Origin: DATFDN01 sp963767645
GTDB lineage: Bacteria; Pseudomonadota; Alphaproteobacteria; Acetobacterales; Acetobacteraceae
NCBI GenBank assembly: GCA_963767645.1
Contig: CAVYEW010000014.1
Location: 124,001 to 188,000, forward strand
Reading direction: 5' to 3'
DNA length: 64,000 nt
Shown: positions 7,789-16,332 of the stretch, one piece after another
How the letters are laid out: each line of letters opens with the position of its first letter
How positions within the stretch are numbered: the first letter of the stretch is position 1
Translations under genes and position numbers: made by a program
Notes under the pieces: model-generated
Databases searched by the model: none
What the model was told of the DNA's origin: nothing
The model's input: the letters and a program-made list of their open reading frames with translations, nothing else

Positions 7789-8973
7789 TCAGCCACCCGC
7801 CTGCCGCTCCGCCAGGAGTTCCCGCCGCAGCGCCCCGAGCCGCGCCGCCGCGGTCTCCAGGCCGAAGCGCCGCGCCCGCGCCCGGCCGGATGCGGCCAAG
7901 CGTTCCCGCAGGGCCGGGTCGCGGGCCAGGCGGGTGATCGCCTGCGCCAGCCCCGCAACGTCCTCCGCCTCGACGTACAGCGCGGCGTCCCCCACCACTT
8001 CCGGCAGGGCGCCGCGCGGCGTGGCGACCAGCGCAGCGCCGCTCGCCATCGCCTCCAGCGCGGTCAGGCCGAACGGTTCCTGCCAGCGGCTGGGCACGAC
8101 CACGATAGCGGCGCGGCTCATTGCCTCCAGCACGGCCGAATGGTCGCGATAGCCCAACATCCATATTCCGCCGGCGGTGGCGGTGCGGCGAACGTCCCGC
8201 ACGAAGGAGGTGTCCGGGCTATCGGCGCGCGAGCGGTCAGCGCCGATCAGCTCCGCCCGCCAGCCCGGCAGGTTCGGCAGGGCCTGTGCGCAGGCGGCGG
8301 TGAACGTGTCGGCCCCCTTTTCGGCCACCACCCGGCCGGCGAACAGGATCAGGCGCTCGCGCTCGCGAGGCGGAAAGGGCAGGGCGGCGAGGTCGATCGC
8401 GTTGTGCAGCACGAGCGGCGAGGGCGCCGCCTCGCTGGGCACGCCCTCCATGAGACGGTTGCGCAGGAACTCCGAGACCGTGACCACGCGCGCCAGGGCG
8501 CGCAGCAGCGACGCCCGCGCCTGCGGCGTGGAGGCGCCGTGCATCGTCTGCGGATCGTTGTGCAGGAACAGGCTGACCGGCGTGGTCGCGAACCGGCGGG
8601 CCAGCGTGCGCGCCACCTCGACGCGGTTATGCACCTCGATCAGCGACGGGCGCAGCGGGCGAAGCAGCTGGGCGACCGCGACGGCATAGCGCGCGTTGAT
8701 GTCGCCTGGTCTCCAGAGCGGCGGACGCGCCGAACGGAACGGCGTGTCGTCGAACACCGGCCCGGCTTGCGGGCCGCCCACGACCAGCGCCGGCAGCTTC
8801 CGCGCCAGCCGATGCACCAGCAGCGCCACCGCCCCGGCCCGTCCCGGCCCGAACCCCTCCTTCGGCGGCAGCACCACGGCCACCAGCGGCGCGTCAGCCA
8901 CGGGCGAGCCGCGCCGGCCGGCCCCCGTTTCCTCGTTCTTCGCCAAGCGCGCCATCGGGCAGAGCTTAGGCAA
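7789..8973 (-). CDS. Glycosyltransferase family 4
   Basis: This is a GT-B glycosyltransferase of 394 residues, or 388 if translation starts at the inner ATG 8955 (MARLAKNEE). The C-terminal donor-sugar domain shows LILFAGRVVAEKGADTF, then VVVPSRWQEPFGLTALEAMA with the E-x7-E pair, then GALPEVVGDAALYVEAED. The N-terminal acceptor domain starts after about residue 30 (VAVVLPPKEGFGPGRAGAV). GT4 enzymes transfer sugars from nucleotide donors with retention, usually into lipopolysaccharide or exopolysaccharide; neither donor nor acceptor can be told. It lies 62 bases upstream of the CobW gene on the same strand and has no polysaccharide neighbour. Confidence 0.9.
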   Translation of the reverse strand: MPKLCPMARLAKNEETGAGRRGSPVADAPLVAVVLPPKEGFGPGRAGAVALLVHRLARKLPALVVGGPQAGPVFDDTPFRSARPPLWRPGDINARYAVAVAQLLRPLRPSLIEVHNRVEVARTLARRFATTPVSLFLHNDPQTMHGASTPQARASLLRALARVVTVSEFLRNRLMEGVPSEAAPSPLVLHNAIDLAALPFPPRERERLILFAGRVVAEKGADTFTAACAQALPNLPGWRAELIGADRSRADSPDTSFVRDVRRTATAGGIWMLGYRDHSAVLEAMSRAAIVVVPSRWQEPFGLTALEAMASGAALVATPRGALPEVVGDAALYVEAEDVAGLAQAITRLARDPALRERLAASGRARARRFGLETAAARLGALRRELLAERQAGG

Positions 8974-9092
8974 AGCGATCGGCGTTGACGAGGGCGGTTG
9001 CAGCGCCGCGCCGTTCCTGACCGGCCGGCGGCTTTCGCTGCCTGGGGAAGCGGCGTAGCTTCCGCGGCCAGTTTTTCTGAGGAGAGCCAGAT

Positions 9093-10265
9093 ATGGACGA
9101 CATCGTCATCGTCTCCGCCGCCCGCACGCCGGTGGGCAGCTTCAGCGGCGCCTTCGGCGCCCTATCCGCGACCGCCCTCGGCACCGTCGCCCTGCAGGCG
9201 GCGATGCAGCGCGCCAAGGTCGATCCGGCCGAGGTGGACGAGGTGATCCTGGGCCAGGTGCTGGCCGCGGGAGAGGGCCAGAACCCGGCCCGTCAGGCTG
9301 CCCACGCCGCCGGCGTCCCCGACGCCAAGACGGCCTTCGGCATCAACCAGGTCTGCGGGTCCGGGCTGCGCGCAGTCGCGCTCGCCGCCCAGCAGGTGCG
9401 CACCGGGGAGAGCGCGGTCGTCGCCGCCGGCGGCATGGAGAGCATGAGCATGTCGCGCCATGCCGCCCATCTGCGCGCCGGGACCAAGATGGGCGGGGTC
9501 GAGTTCATCGACACCATGCTGAAGGACGGGCTGTGGGACGCCTTCCACGGCTACCACATGGGCACCACCGCCGAGAACGTAGCGCGCGCCTATCAGATCA
9601 CCCGCGAGGAGCAGGACAAGTTCGCGCTCGGCTCGCAGCAGAAGGCATCGGCGGCGCAGAAATCCGGGCGCTTCAAGGACGAGATCGCGCCGGTCACGGT
9701 GAAGGGCCGCAAGGGCGATGTCATCGTCGGTGACGATGAGTACATCCGCCACGATTCCAGCATCGAGTCCATGGCCAAGCTGCGCCCGGCTTTCGGCAAG
9801 GAGGGCACGGTGACGGCCGGGAACGCGTCGGGCATCAACGACGGCGCCGCCGCCGTCGTGGTGATGACCGCCGCCGAGGCGAAGCGCCGGGGCCTCACGC
9901 CGCTCGCCCGCATCGCCGCCTTCGCCACCGCCGGCGTCGATCCGGCGGTGATGGGAACCGGCCCGATCCCGTCCACCCGCAAGGCGCTCGGCCGCGCCGG
10001 CTGGAAGCCTGACGACCTCGACCTAGTGGAGGCCAACGAGGCGTTCGCGGCGCAGGCGCTCGCGGTCAACAAGGAGCTCGGCTGGGACACCGACAAGGTA
10101 AACGTGAACGGCGGCGCCATCGCCATCGGCCACCCGATCGGCGCGTCGGGCTGCCGGGTGCTGGTCACGCTGCTGCACGAGATGCAGAAGCGCGACGCGA
10201 AGAAGGGGCTTGCGACGCTCTGCATTGGCGGCGGCATGGGTGTCGCCATGTGCTTGGAGCGATAG
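9093..10265 (+). CDS. Acetyl-CoA C-acetyltransferase (thiolase)
   Basis: This 390-residue enzyme matches biosynthetic/degradative thiolases. Cys88 in NQVCGSGLRAVAL is the acyl-enzyme residue, His is in AIAIGHPIGASGCR, and the second Cys is in TLCIGGGMG. The pentapeptide loop NEAFAAQALA is also present. It condenses two acetyl-CoA to acetoacetyl-CoA for polyhydroxybutyrate or ketone metabolism, or works in reverse. The start ATG 9093 follows GAGGAGAGCC. No phaB or phaC is adjacent, so calling it phaA would go too far. A C/G-rich palindrome follows the stop and may end transcription. Confidence 0.94.
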   Translation: MDDIVIVSAARTPVGSFSGAFGALSATALGTVALQAAMQRAKVDPAEVDEVILGQVLAAGEGQNPARQAAHAAGVPDAKTAFGINQVCGSGLRAVALAAQQVRTGESAVVAAGGMESMSMSRHAAHLRAGTKMGGVEFIDTMLKDGLWDAFHGYHMGTTAENVARAYQITREEQDKFALGSQQKASAAQKSGRFKDEIAPVTVKGRKGDVIVGDDEYIRHDSSIESMAKLRPAFGKEGTVTAGNASGINDGAAAVVVMTAAEAKRRGLTPLARIAAFATAGVDPAVMGTGPIPSTRKALGRAGWKPDDLDLVEANEAFAAQALAVNKELGWDTDKVNVNGGAIAIGHPIGASGCRVLVTLLHEMQKRDAKKGLATLCIGGGMGVAMCLER

Positions 10266-10272
10266 GAGCGAT

Positions 10273-10356
10273 CCCTCCCCCAACCCCCTCCCGCAAGGGG
10301 AGGGGGCTTACTACGCGCCTCCCCCTCCCCTTGCGGGAGGGGGCCGGGGGGAGGGG
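10273..10356. repeat. C-rich/G-rich inverted repeat, copy 1
   Basis: A block of about 33 bases (CCTCCCCCAACCCCCTCCCG... to AGGGGG) is followed by its near-perfect reverse complement, ending GGGAGGGG. The two halves are separated by about 11 bases and differ at only about two positions. Shorter relatives occur at 13613-13690 and 27663-27698. It fills most of the gap between the thiolase and the GST remnant and could act as a transcription stop. Confidence 0.7.
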
Positions 10357-10389
10357 CCTCGGGCACATACGAAACCAGGGAGAAACGCA

Positions 10390-11005
10390 ATGCTGCTCTA
10401 CAACTCCATCGGCCCCAACCCGCGCGTGGTGCGCATGTTCATGGCCGAGCGCGGCATCGAGATACCCCGCCAGGAGGTCGATCTGCGCGGCGGCGAGAAC
10501 CGGCGGGAGCCGTACACGGCCAAGGTTCCGTTCGGCCAGCTCCCCGCCCTCGAGCTCGACAACGGGATGGTGCTGTCGGAAATCACCGCAATCTGCGAGT
10601 ACCTCGACGAGACGCATCCCGGCGAGAGCCTGATCGGCAAGACTCCCGAGGAACGGGCCGAGACGCGGATGTGGACCCGGAGACCTCGATCTCAACATCG
10701 TTGAGCCGATGACGAACGGATTCCGCTTCTTCCGGCGGCCTGAAGCTGTTCGAGAACCGCATTCACGTCATTCCCCAGGCTGCCGACGATCTGAAGAAGA
10801 CGGCCCAGATCTGGCTGAGCCGTTTCGATCGGATGATCGAAGGAAAGCAGTGGATTTGCGGCAATCGCCTGACGCTTGCCGACGTGTTCCTGTTCTGCTT
10901 CCTCGATTTCGGCACCACCGTTGGCCAAGAAGCTCAACCCGGAGAACCGTACGCGTCCAGGCCTGGTTCGAGCGCGTGAAGGCACGCCCGAGCGCGGCGG
11001 CCTGA
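10390..11005 (+). pseudogene. Glutathione S-transferase, frameshifted
   Basis: The N-terminal thioredoxin-fold half reads cleanly from ATG 10390 (MLLYNSIGPNPRVVRMFMAE, then PFGQLPALELDNGMVLSE). After about 10682 the frame changes four times. DLNIVEPMTNGFRFF, then GLKLFENRIHVIPQAADDLK through ADVFLFCFLDFGTT, then KKLNPENR, then QAWFERVKARPSAAA lie in successive frames. All four steps go the same way, each an extra base or two missing. Joined, they give a normal GST of about 205 residues. Either this is a decayed gene or the sequence has base errors here. The next gene starts 3 bases after the stop. Confidence 0.8.
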
Positions 11006-11008
11006 GCG

Positions 11009-11557
11009 ATGGCGCGCGTTCCCTATCGGGAGCCAGGCGATCTCGCGCCCGAGGATCGCGACCTACTGCAGCGGCCGATCACGCTGTTCAAGGCGCTGGT
11101 GAACTCGCCGAACGGGCTGCGCGCCTTCTCCACGCTGGGCGGTTTCATCCGTCACAAGAGCCGATTGGACCCGCGCCTGCGCGAGCTGGCGATCCTGCAG
11201 GTGGGCTGGCTGGCCCGCGCGCCGTACGAGTGGTCGCACCATATCAAGCTCGGCCGCGAGTTCGGCGTCTCCGACGCCGATATCCGCGCGCTGATCGAGG
11301 AGACGGAGGGGCGGCAAACCGCGCTCGACGAGCCGGCGCGGCTGGTGCTGCGCGCGGCCCGGGAGATGACCAGCGACGGCGAGGCCTCGGAGGCGACCTT
11401 CGCGGCACTGTCCCGCCATCTCGACGCGGAACGTCTCGTTGACCTTGTCCTTACCATCTCCTTCTACAATGCCGTGGTGCGCGTGCTTGCCACGCTGCGC
11501 ATCGACGTCGAGGAGGACTATCTGCGCTATTTGCAGGAGTTCCCGTTGCCGGCATGA
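11009..11557 (+). CDS. Carboxymuconolactone decarboxylase family protein
   Basis: This 182-residue all-helical protein belongs to the CMD/AhpD-like family. LRELAILQVGWLARAPYEW, then HHIKLGREFGVSDADI and the C-terminal LVLTISFYNAVVRVLATL match the family core. The AhpD CxxC redox pair is absent, so a thiol peroxidase-reductase role is unlikely. The subgroup seen next to catabolic genes is usually of unknown substrate. It starts 3 bases after the broken GST and is followed after about 10 bases by alanine dehydrogenase, so these genes probably share a transcript. Confidence 0.85.
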   Translation: MARVPYREPGDLAPEDRDLLQRPITLFKALVNSPNGLRAFSTLGGFIRHKSRLDPRLRELAILQVGWLARAPYEWSHHIKLGREFGVSDADIRALIEETEGRQTALDEPARLVLRAAREMTSDGEASEATFAALSRHLDAERLVDLVLTISFYNAVVRVLATLRIDVEEDYLRYLQEFPLPA

Positions 11558-11567
11558 GGAGCACACA

Positions 11568-12689
11568 GTGAGGATCGGGGTTCCGAAGGAGATCAAGACG
11601 CACGAGTACCGCGTCGGCCTGACGCCCGCGGGCGCGCGCGAGCTGGTGGCGCATGGGCATGAGGTACTCGTGCAGCGCGGCGCGGCCTCGGGCATCGGCA
11701 TTGCCGATGCGGCCTATGAGGCCGCCGGCGCTCATCTGGCCGACGAGGCGGCCGCGGTGTTCGCCGATGCCGAGCTGATCGTCAAGGTGAAGGAGCCGCA
11801 GGCCGCGGAGATCGCGCGGTTGCGGCCCGGTCAGGTGCTGTTCACTTATCTCCATCTCGCCGCCGACCCTAGCCAGGCCGATGGCCTGTTGCGCTCCGGG
11901 GCCACCTGCATCGCCTATGAGACCGTTACCGATCCGCGCGGCACGCTGCCCTTGCTGGCGCCGATGAGCGAGGTGGCTGGCCGGATGTCGGTGCAGGTCG
12001 GCGCGCACTGCCTGGAGAAGGAGCAGGGCGGGGCGGGCGTGCTGCTGGGCGGCGTGCCGGGGGTGCCGCCGGGCCGGGTGGTGGTGCTGGGCGGGGGCGT
12101 CTCCGGCACCAACGCCGCGCGCATGGCGGTCGGGTTGGAGGCGAGCGTCGTCATCCTCGACAAGTCGCTGCCCCGCCTGAAGGAGCTGGACCTTCAATTC
12201 GGCCCGCGGGCGACCACGCTGTTCGCCACCGCCGAGGCGATCGAGCAGGCGGTGGTCGGCGCCGACCTGGTGATCGGCGCCGTGCTGGTGCCGGGCGCCG
12301 CTGCCCCGAAACTCGTCACCCGCGCCATGGTGCGCGCCATGCGGCCCGGCTCGGTGCTGGTGGACATCGCCATCGACCAAGGCGGCTGCTTCGAGACCAG
12401 CCGGCCGACGACGCATACCGACCCGACCTATGTGGAGGAGGGCGCGGTGCATTACTGCGTCACCAACATGCCGGGCGCCGTCGCCCGCACCTCGACCCTC
12501 GCGCTCACCAACGCCACCCTGCCATTCGTGATCGCGCTGGCCGACAAGGGCTGGCGGCGCGCGATCGCCGATGACCCGCATCTGCGGGCCGGGCTGAACA
12601 TCTGCGAAGGCAAGGTCACGCACGCGGCGGTGGCGAGCGATCTCGGCGTCGTCCATGTCGCGGCGGAGGCGCTGCTCGGCCAATCGTGA
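11568..12689 (+). CDS. ald: Alanine dehydrogenase
   Basis: This 373-residue NAD-dependent enzyme interconverts L-alanine and pyruvate plus ammonia. The GTG start at 11568 follows GAGGAGCACACA and gives the exact family N-terminus (RIGVPKEIKTHEYRVGLTP). The nucleotide-binding fold is VVVLGGGVSGTNAARMA near residues 168-184. The catalytic-domain segments HLAADP, PLLAPMSEVAGRMSVQ, DIAIDQGGCFETSRPT and CVTNMPGAVARTST are all present. The length is standard. It follows the CMD-family gene by about 10 bases and precedes a hydrolase by 16, in a compact run of the same strand. Confidence 0.96.
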   Translation: MRIGVPKEIKTHEYRVGLTPAGARELVAHGHEVLVQRGAASGIGIADAAYEAAGAHLADEAAAVFADAELIVKVKEPQAAEIARLRPGQVLFTYLHLAADPSQADGLLRSGATCIAYETVTDPRGTLPLLAPMSEVAGRMSVQVGAHCLEKEQGGAGVLLGGVPGVPPGRVVVLGGGVSGTNAARMAVGLEASVVILDKSLPRLKELDLQFGPRATTLFATAEAIEQAVVGADLVIGAVLVPGAAAPKLVTRAMVRAMRPGSVLVDIAIDQGGCFETSRPTTHTDPTYVEEGAVHYCVTNMPGAVARTSTLALTNATLPFVIALADKGWRRAIADDPHLRAGLNICEGKVTHAAVASDLGVVHVAAEALLGQS

Positions 12690-12705
12690 GGGGGAGAAGG
12701 GTTCC

Positions 12706-13602
12706 ATGGGCGACCCGGAGATTGCGGCACTGCGCCAGAAGCTCGCTGCCAGGGAACGCGCGTCCGAGATCGGGCAGCGCCGCATCGAGTTCGACCAGAT
12801 CGCGCAAGCCTACCCCACCGCCGCCGATATCAAGGTGGAAACGGCGAGTGCCAACGGTATCCCGGCGGAGTGGACCACGGCACCCGATGCGCGCGACGAC
12901 GCGGCCGTGCTCTATCTGCACGGCGGCGGCTACGTCATCGGCTCGTTGCAAAGCCATCGCCATCTGGCTGCCGAGATCGGCCGCGCGGCACGGGCGCGCA
13001 CGCTTGCCCTGCACTACCGGCTGGCACCTGAGCACCCGTTCCCGGCCCCGGTCGAGGATGCCGTCGCGGCCTACCGCTTCCTGCTCGCCCAAGGACTGCC
13101 GCCTGGCCGCATCGCCATTGTGGGCGACAGCGCGGGGGGCGGGCTGACCGTGGCGGCGCTGGTTTCGATCCGCGATGCGGGCCTGCCGCAGCCTTCCTGC
13201 GGCTGGTGCATCTCCCCCTGGGTGGACATGGAGGGTGTCGGCGACAGCATGAGCGGCATCGCCGCGCGCGATCCGATGGTGCAGAAGGACACATTGCTGG
13301 AGCTGAGCCGCCACTATCTGGGCGCGGCCGACCCACGCACCCCGCTTGCCGCGCCGATCTATGCCGACCTCGCCGGCATCGCGCCGCTGTTCATCCAGGT
13401 AGGGGCGGCGGAGACTCTGTTCGACGATGCGATCCGGCTGGCTCGCGCCGCTGGCGCGGCGGATGTGCGGGTCGACCTGCAGGTCTGGCCTGAAATGGTG
13501 CATGTCTGGCACCTGTTCCACCCTGATCTGAAAGCCGGACGACGGGCCATCGAGGCCGGAGGTGCGTTCATCCGGGCGATGATGGAAGGCGGGCGGGCGT
13601 AG
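12706..13602 (+). CDS. Alpha/beta hydrolase, HSL (GDXG) family
   Basis: This is a 298-residue esterase of the hormone-sensitive-lipase family. The oxyanion motif HGGG is at residues 72-75, and the nucleophile elbow GDSAGG has Ser142. The catalytic Asp lies in the VGAAETLFDDA region and His in MVHVWHLF near the end. ATG 12706 follows GGGGGAGAAGGG and gives the MGDPEIAALRQKL helix common in this group. Typical substrates are short-chain acyl esters; the natural one is unknown. It closes the run with alanine dehydrogenase and is separated from nadE by a C/G-rich palindrome. Confidence 0.9.
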   Translation: MGDPEIAALRQKLAARERASEIGQRRIEFDQIAQAYPTAADIKVETASANGIPAEWTTAPDARDDAAVLYLHGGGYVIGSLQSHRHLAAEIGRAARARTLALHYRLAPEHPFPAPVEDAVAAYRFLLAQGLPPGRIAIVGDSAGGGLTVAALVSIRDAGLPQPSCGWCISPWVDMEGVGDSMSGIAARDPMVQKDTLLELSRHYLGAADPRTPLAAPIYADLAGIAPLFIQVGAAETLFDDAIRLARAAGAADVRVDLQVWPEMVHVWHLFHPDLKAGRRAIEAGGAFIRAMMEGGRA

Positions 13603-13612
13603 TGATTGTTGA

Positions 13613-13690
13613 CCCTCCCCCAACGGGAGGGGAGATTATCAGTGCCGCCTCGACTCCCCTCCCCTTGTGGGAGGGGGCCGGGGGGAGGGG
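13613..13690. repeat. C-rich/G-rich inverted repeat, copy 2
   Basis: CCCTCCCCCAACGGGAGGGG is followed by about 20 unrelated bases and then by CCCCTCCCCTTGTGGGAGGG running on to GGGGGAGGGG. The second half matches the second half of the 10273 element almost base for base. It fills the 95 bases between the hydrolase and nadE and ends only 7 bases before the nadE start, so the nadE ribosome-binding region overlaps it. Confidence 0.65.
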
Positions 13691-13697
13691 AGCAGCC

Positions 13698-15737
13698 ATG
13701 AACTTCCGCTCCATCTACCGCCACGGCTTCGCCCGCGTCGCCGCCTGCACCGTCCGTGCCGCGCTGGCCGATCCGCATGCCAACGCCGATGCGGTGCTGC
13801 ACGCGGCCCGACGCTGCCACGACCGCGGGGCGGCGGTTGCGCTGTTCCCGGAGCTTGCCCTCTCGGCCTACGCCATCGACGATCTTCGCCTTCAGGACGC
13901 GCTGCTGGACGCGGTCGAGCAGGCGGCTGCACGCCTGGTTGCCGAGTCGGCCGCGCTCGCGCCGCTGCTGATCGTCGGCGCCCCGCTGCGCCACCAGGGG
14001 CGGGTGTACAATGTCGCCCTCGTCATCCAGCGCGGCCGGCTGCTCGGCGTGGTGCCGAAATCCTATCTGCCGAACTATCGCGAGTTCTACGAGCCGCGCC
14101 AGTTCGCCTCGGGCGCCGGCTGGCGCGGCGCGGTCTGCACCGTGGCCAACGAGCCCGCCCCGTTCGGCCTCGACTTGATGTTCGTTGCCCAGGACGTCCC
14201 GGATCTCATTGTACATACGGAAATTTGCGAAGATTTCTGGGTGCCGGTCCCGCCCAGCGCGATGGCCGCTCTGGCTGGCGCGACCGTGCTGGCGAACCTG
14301 TCGGGCAGCCCCATCACCATCGGCAAGGCGGAGACGCGGCGCCTGCTCTGCCAGGCGCAGTCGGTCCGCTGCCTCGCGGCCTATCTCTACGCTGCTGCCG
14401 GCGAGGGTGAGTCCACCACCGACGTCTCCTGGGACGGCCAGGCGACCATCTTCGAGAACGGCGTCCGCCTCGCCGAGACCGACCGCTTCCCCGACGGCGA
14501 GCGGATCGCCTTCGCCGACATCGACCTCGACCTGCTCCGCCAGGAGCGGATGCGCATGGGCACGTTCGATGACAACCGCCGGGCGCTCATGCTGGGCGAG
14601 TGGCGCCGTATCCCGTTCCGCGTCGAGCCGCCGGCGGGCGACATCGGCTTCGAGCGCACGGTCGAGCGGTTCCCCTTCGTGCCCGCCGACCCGGCTCGGC
14701 TCGAACAGGACTGCTACGAGGCCTACAACATCCAGGTCTCCGGGCTCATGCAGCGACTGCAGGGGGCGGGCATCAGGCGCGCGGTGATCGGCGTCTCCGG
14801 CGGGCTCGATTCCACCCAGGCGCTGCTGGTCACGGCGCAGGCCTTCGACCGGCTCGGCCGCTCCCGCGCCGATATCCTCGCCTTCACCATGCCCGGCTTC
14901 GCCACCAGCGCGGAGACCAAGACCAATGCGCTCGACCTGATGCGCGCGCTCGGCGTCACGCATCGCGAGCTGGACATCCGCCCGGCCGCCGAGCTGATGC
15001 TGCGCGACCTCGGCCATCCGTTCGCGCGCGGCGAGCCGGTGTACGATATCACCTTCGAGAACGTGCAGGCCGGGCTGCGCACCGACTACTTGTTCCGTCT
15101 CGCCAACCAGAACGCAGGGATCGTGATCGGCACCGGCGATCTGTCGGAGCTGGCGCTTGGCTGGTGTACCTATGGCGTCGGCGACCAGATGTCGCACTAC
15201 AATGTCAATGCCGGCATTCCGAAGACGCTGATCCAGCACCTGATCCGCTGGGTGATCTCCTCGGCCCAGTTCGCGCCCGACGTGTTGGCGACCTTGGATT
15301 CGATCCTGCACACCGAGATCTCGCCCGAGCTGGTCCCCGTCGGCGCCGGCGAGACCCCGCAGAGCACCGAGGCGAAGGTGGGGCCGTATGCGCTGCAGGA
15401 CTTCAACCTGTTCTACACGCTGCGCTACGGGTTCCGCCCCTCCAAGATCGCGTTCCTGGCGTTGCGCGCCTGGGAGGATGCCGAGCGCGGCGACTGGCCG
15501 CCCGGCTTCCCGGCCGAGCGGCGAGGGGAGTACACGCTGGCCGAGATCCGCCACTGGCTGCGCGACTTCCTGCATCGCTTCTTCGCCACCAGCCAGTTCA
15601 AGCGCTCCGCCATGCCGAACGGCCCCAAGGTGACGGCCGGCGGCTCGCTCTCGCCGCGCGGCGACTGGCGCGCGCCCTCGGACGGCAACGCGCGGGTCTG
15701 GATCGCCGAGCTGGAAGCGAACGTGCCGGAGGGGTGA
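13698..15737 (+). CDS. nadE: Glutamine-dependent NAD+ synthetase
   Basis: This 679-residue two-domain enzyme makes the last step of NAD synthesis. The N-terminal nitrilase-type glutaminase has Glu in LFPELALSAY, Lys in VPKSYLPNYREFYE and Cys in IHTEICEDFWVP. The C-terminal ATP-pyrophosphatase domain has the SGGLDST loop, then TGDLSELALGWCTYGVGDQM, and DFNLFYTLRYGFRPSKI near the end. The size matches the long Gln-dependent form. ATG 13698 (MNFRSIYRHGFARVAACT) is used because the frame upstream runs through a repeat. The gene stands alone on its strand; the next gene is convergent. Confidence 0.96.
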   Translation: MNFRSIYRHGFARVAACTVRAALADPHANADAVLHAARRCHDRGAAVALFPELALSAYAIDDLRLQDALLDAVEQAAARLVAESAALAPLLIVGAPLRHQGRVYNVALVIQRGRLLGVVPKSYLPNYREFYEPRQFASGAGWRGAVCTVANEPAPFGLDLMFVAQDVPDLIVHTEICEDFWVPVPPSAMAALAGATVLANLSGSPITIGKAETRRLLCQAQSVRCLAAYLYAAAGEGESTTDVSWDGQATIFENGVRLAETDRFPDGERIAFADIDLDLLRQERMRMGTFDDNRRALMLGEWRRIPFRVEPPAGDIGFERTVERFPFVPADPARLEQDCYEAYNIQVSGLMQRLQGAGIRRAVIGVSGGLDSTQALLVTAQAFDRLGRSRADILAFTMPGFATSAETKTNALDLMRALGVTHRELDIRPAAELMLRDLGHPFARGEPVYDITFENVQAGLRTDYLFRLANQNAGIVIGTGDLSELALGWCTYGVGDQMSHYNVNAGIPKTLIQHLIRWVISSAQFAPDVLATLDSILHTEISPELVPVGAGETPQSTEAKVGPYALQDFNLFYTLRYGFRPSKIAFLALRAWEDAERGDWPPGFPAERRGEYTLAEIRHWLRDFLHRFFATSQFKRSAMPNGPKVTAGGSLSPRGDWRAPSDGNARVWIAELEANVPEG

Positions 15738-15771
15738 GCGGGGGTTTCGGCCTCTCGCGCCGTTTCGCGGA

Positions 15772-16134
15772 TCACCTTGGCGGTGGAGCAGGCGCCAGAC
15801 TAGATGTTGCCATGGCCCGAATTTTCCAAGAGTCCGAGACGCGCTCAAGCACGAACATCAAATAGCCCCGGCCCGGAGGTATCTTCGGATTCTTGGTAAA
15901 AGTGCTCGTGTACGCGGCAACCACCAGCAGTCCCTGCCCGCCAAAGATCGGCTCGGCATTCTCGACCTTCGCCGTCTCGACAAGGCCCATGCTGTGGACC
16001 TTTTCGGCGATTTGGAACTGCTTGCTCGCATCGTCGAGCTTGCCGAGGGGATTGATGTCGATCGCGTTCGGCGTGTAGAGGGCGCCGAGCGTCGCCGCGT
16101 CTCCCTTGCTGAGCGCGTCCGTATATCGCGCCAC
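15772..16134 (-). CDS. NTF2/SnoaL-like domain protein
   Basis: This 120-residue protein has the cone-shaped alpha+beta NTF2-like fold pattern: an N-terminal helix (ARYTDALSKGDAATLGALYT) followed by strands ending in YLMFVLERVSDSWKI. Such proteins are ketosteroid-isomerase-like or of unknown function. Only GTG at 16134 is available as a start. The same frame runs a few codons upstream (QHTRQQAESLV looks like native helix) to a stop, so the original N-terminus, perhaps with a signal peptide, may be lost. It converges on nadE, and a cloverleaf repeat lies upstream. Confidence 0.6.
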   Translation of the reverse strand: MARYTDALSKGDAATLGALYTPNAIDINPLGKLDDASKQFQIAEKVHSMGLVETAKVENAEPIFGGQGLLVVAAYTSTFTKNPKIPPGRGYLMFVLERVSDSWKIRAMATSSLAPAPPPR

Positions 16135-16232
16135 GAGTGATTCAGCCTGTTGGCGGGTGTGCTGATCCGCCCCTCACCGACGCGCGGAGAGGTGGCGGAA
16201 TGCGCTGCGCTATTCCGCCCTACCTCTTTCCC

Positions 16233-16312
16233 CGTCATGCTCGCGACTGCGAGCATCCACGGCTTTCGTGCCGTCCAAGGCGTGGATGCCCGTGACAAGC
16301 ACGGGCATGACG
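16233..16312 (+). repeat. Dispersed cloverleaf palindromic repeat, copy B
   Basis: This 80-base copy has ATGCTCGC-gact-GCGAGCAT, then the CCACG...CGTGG arm, then TGCCCGTG-acaag-CACGGGCA, closed by CGTC/GACG. It lies between the carboxylesterase stop and the NTF2-like gene start. Confidence 0.85.
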
Positions 16313-16332
16313 CGGAAAAGACATTTGCGCCG

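Noticed and set aside
13359..15848. Very long minus-strand open frame opposite nadE and the HSL hydrolase
   Set aside because: High GC content keeps antisense frames open; the plus strand carries complete, motif-verified enzymes across the same bases.
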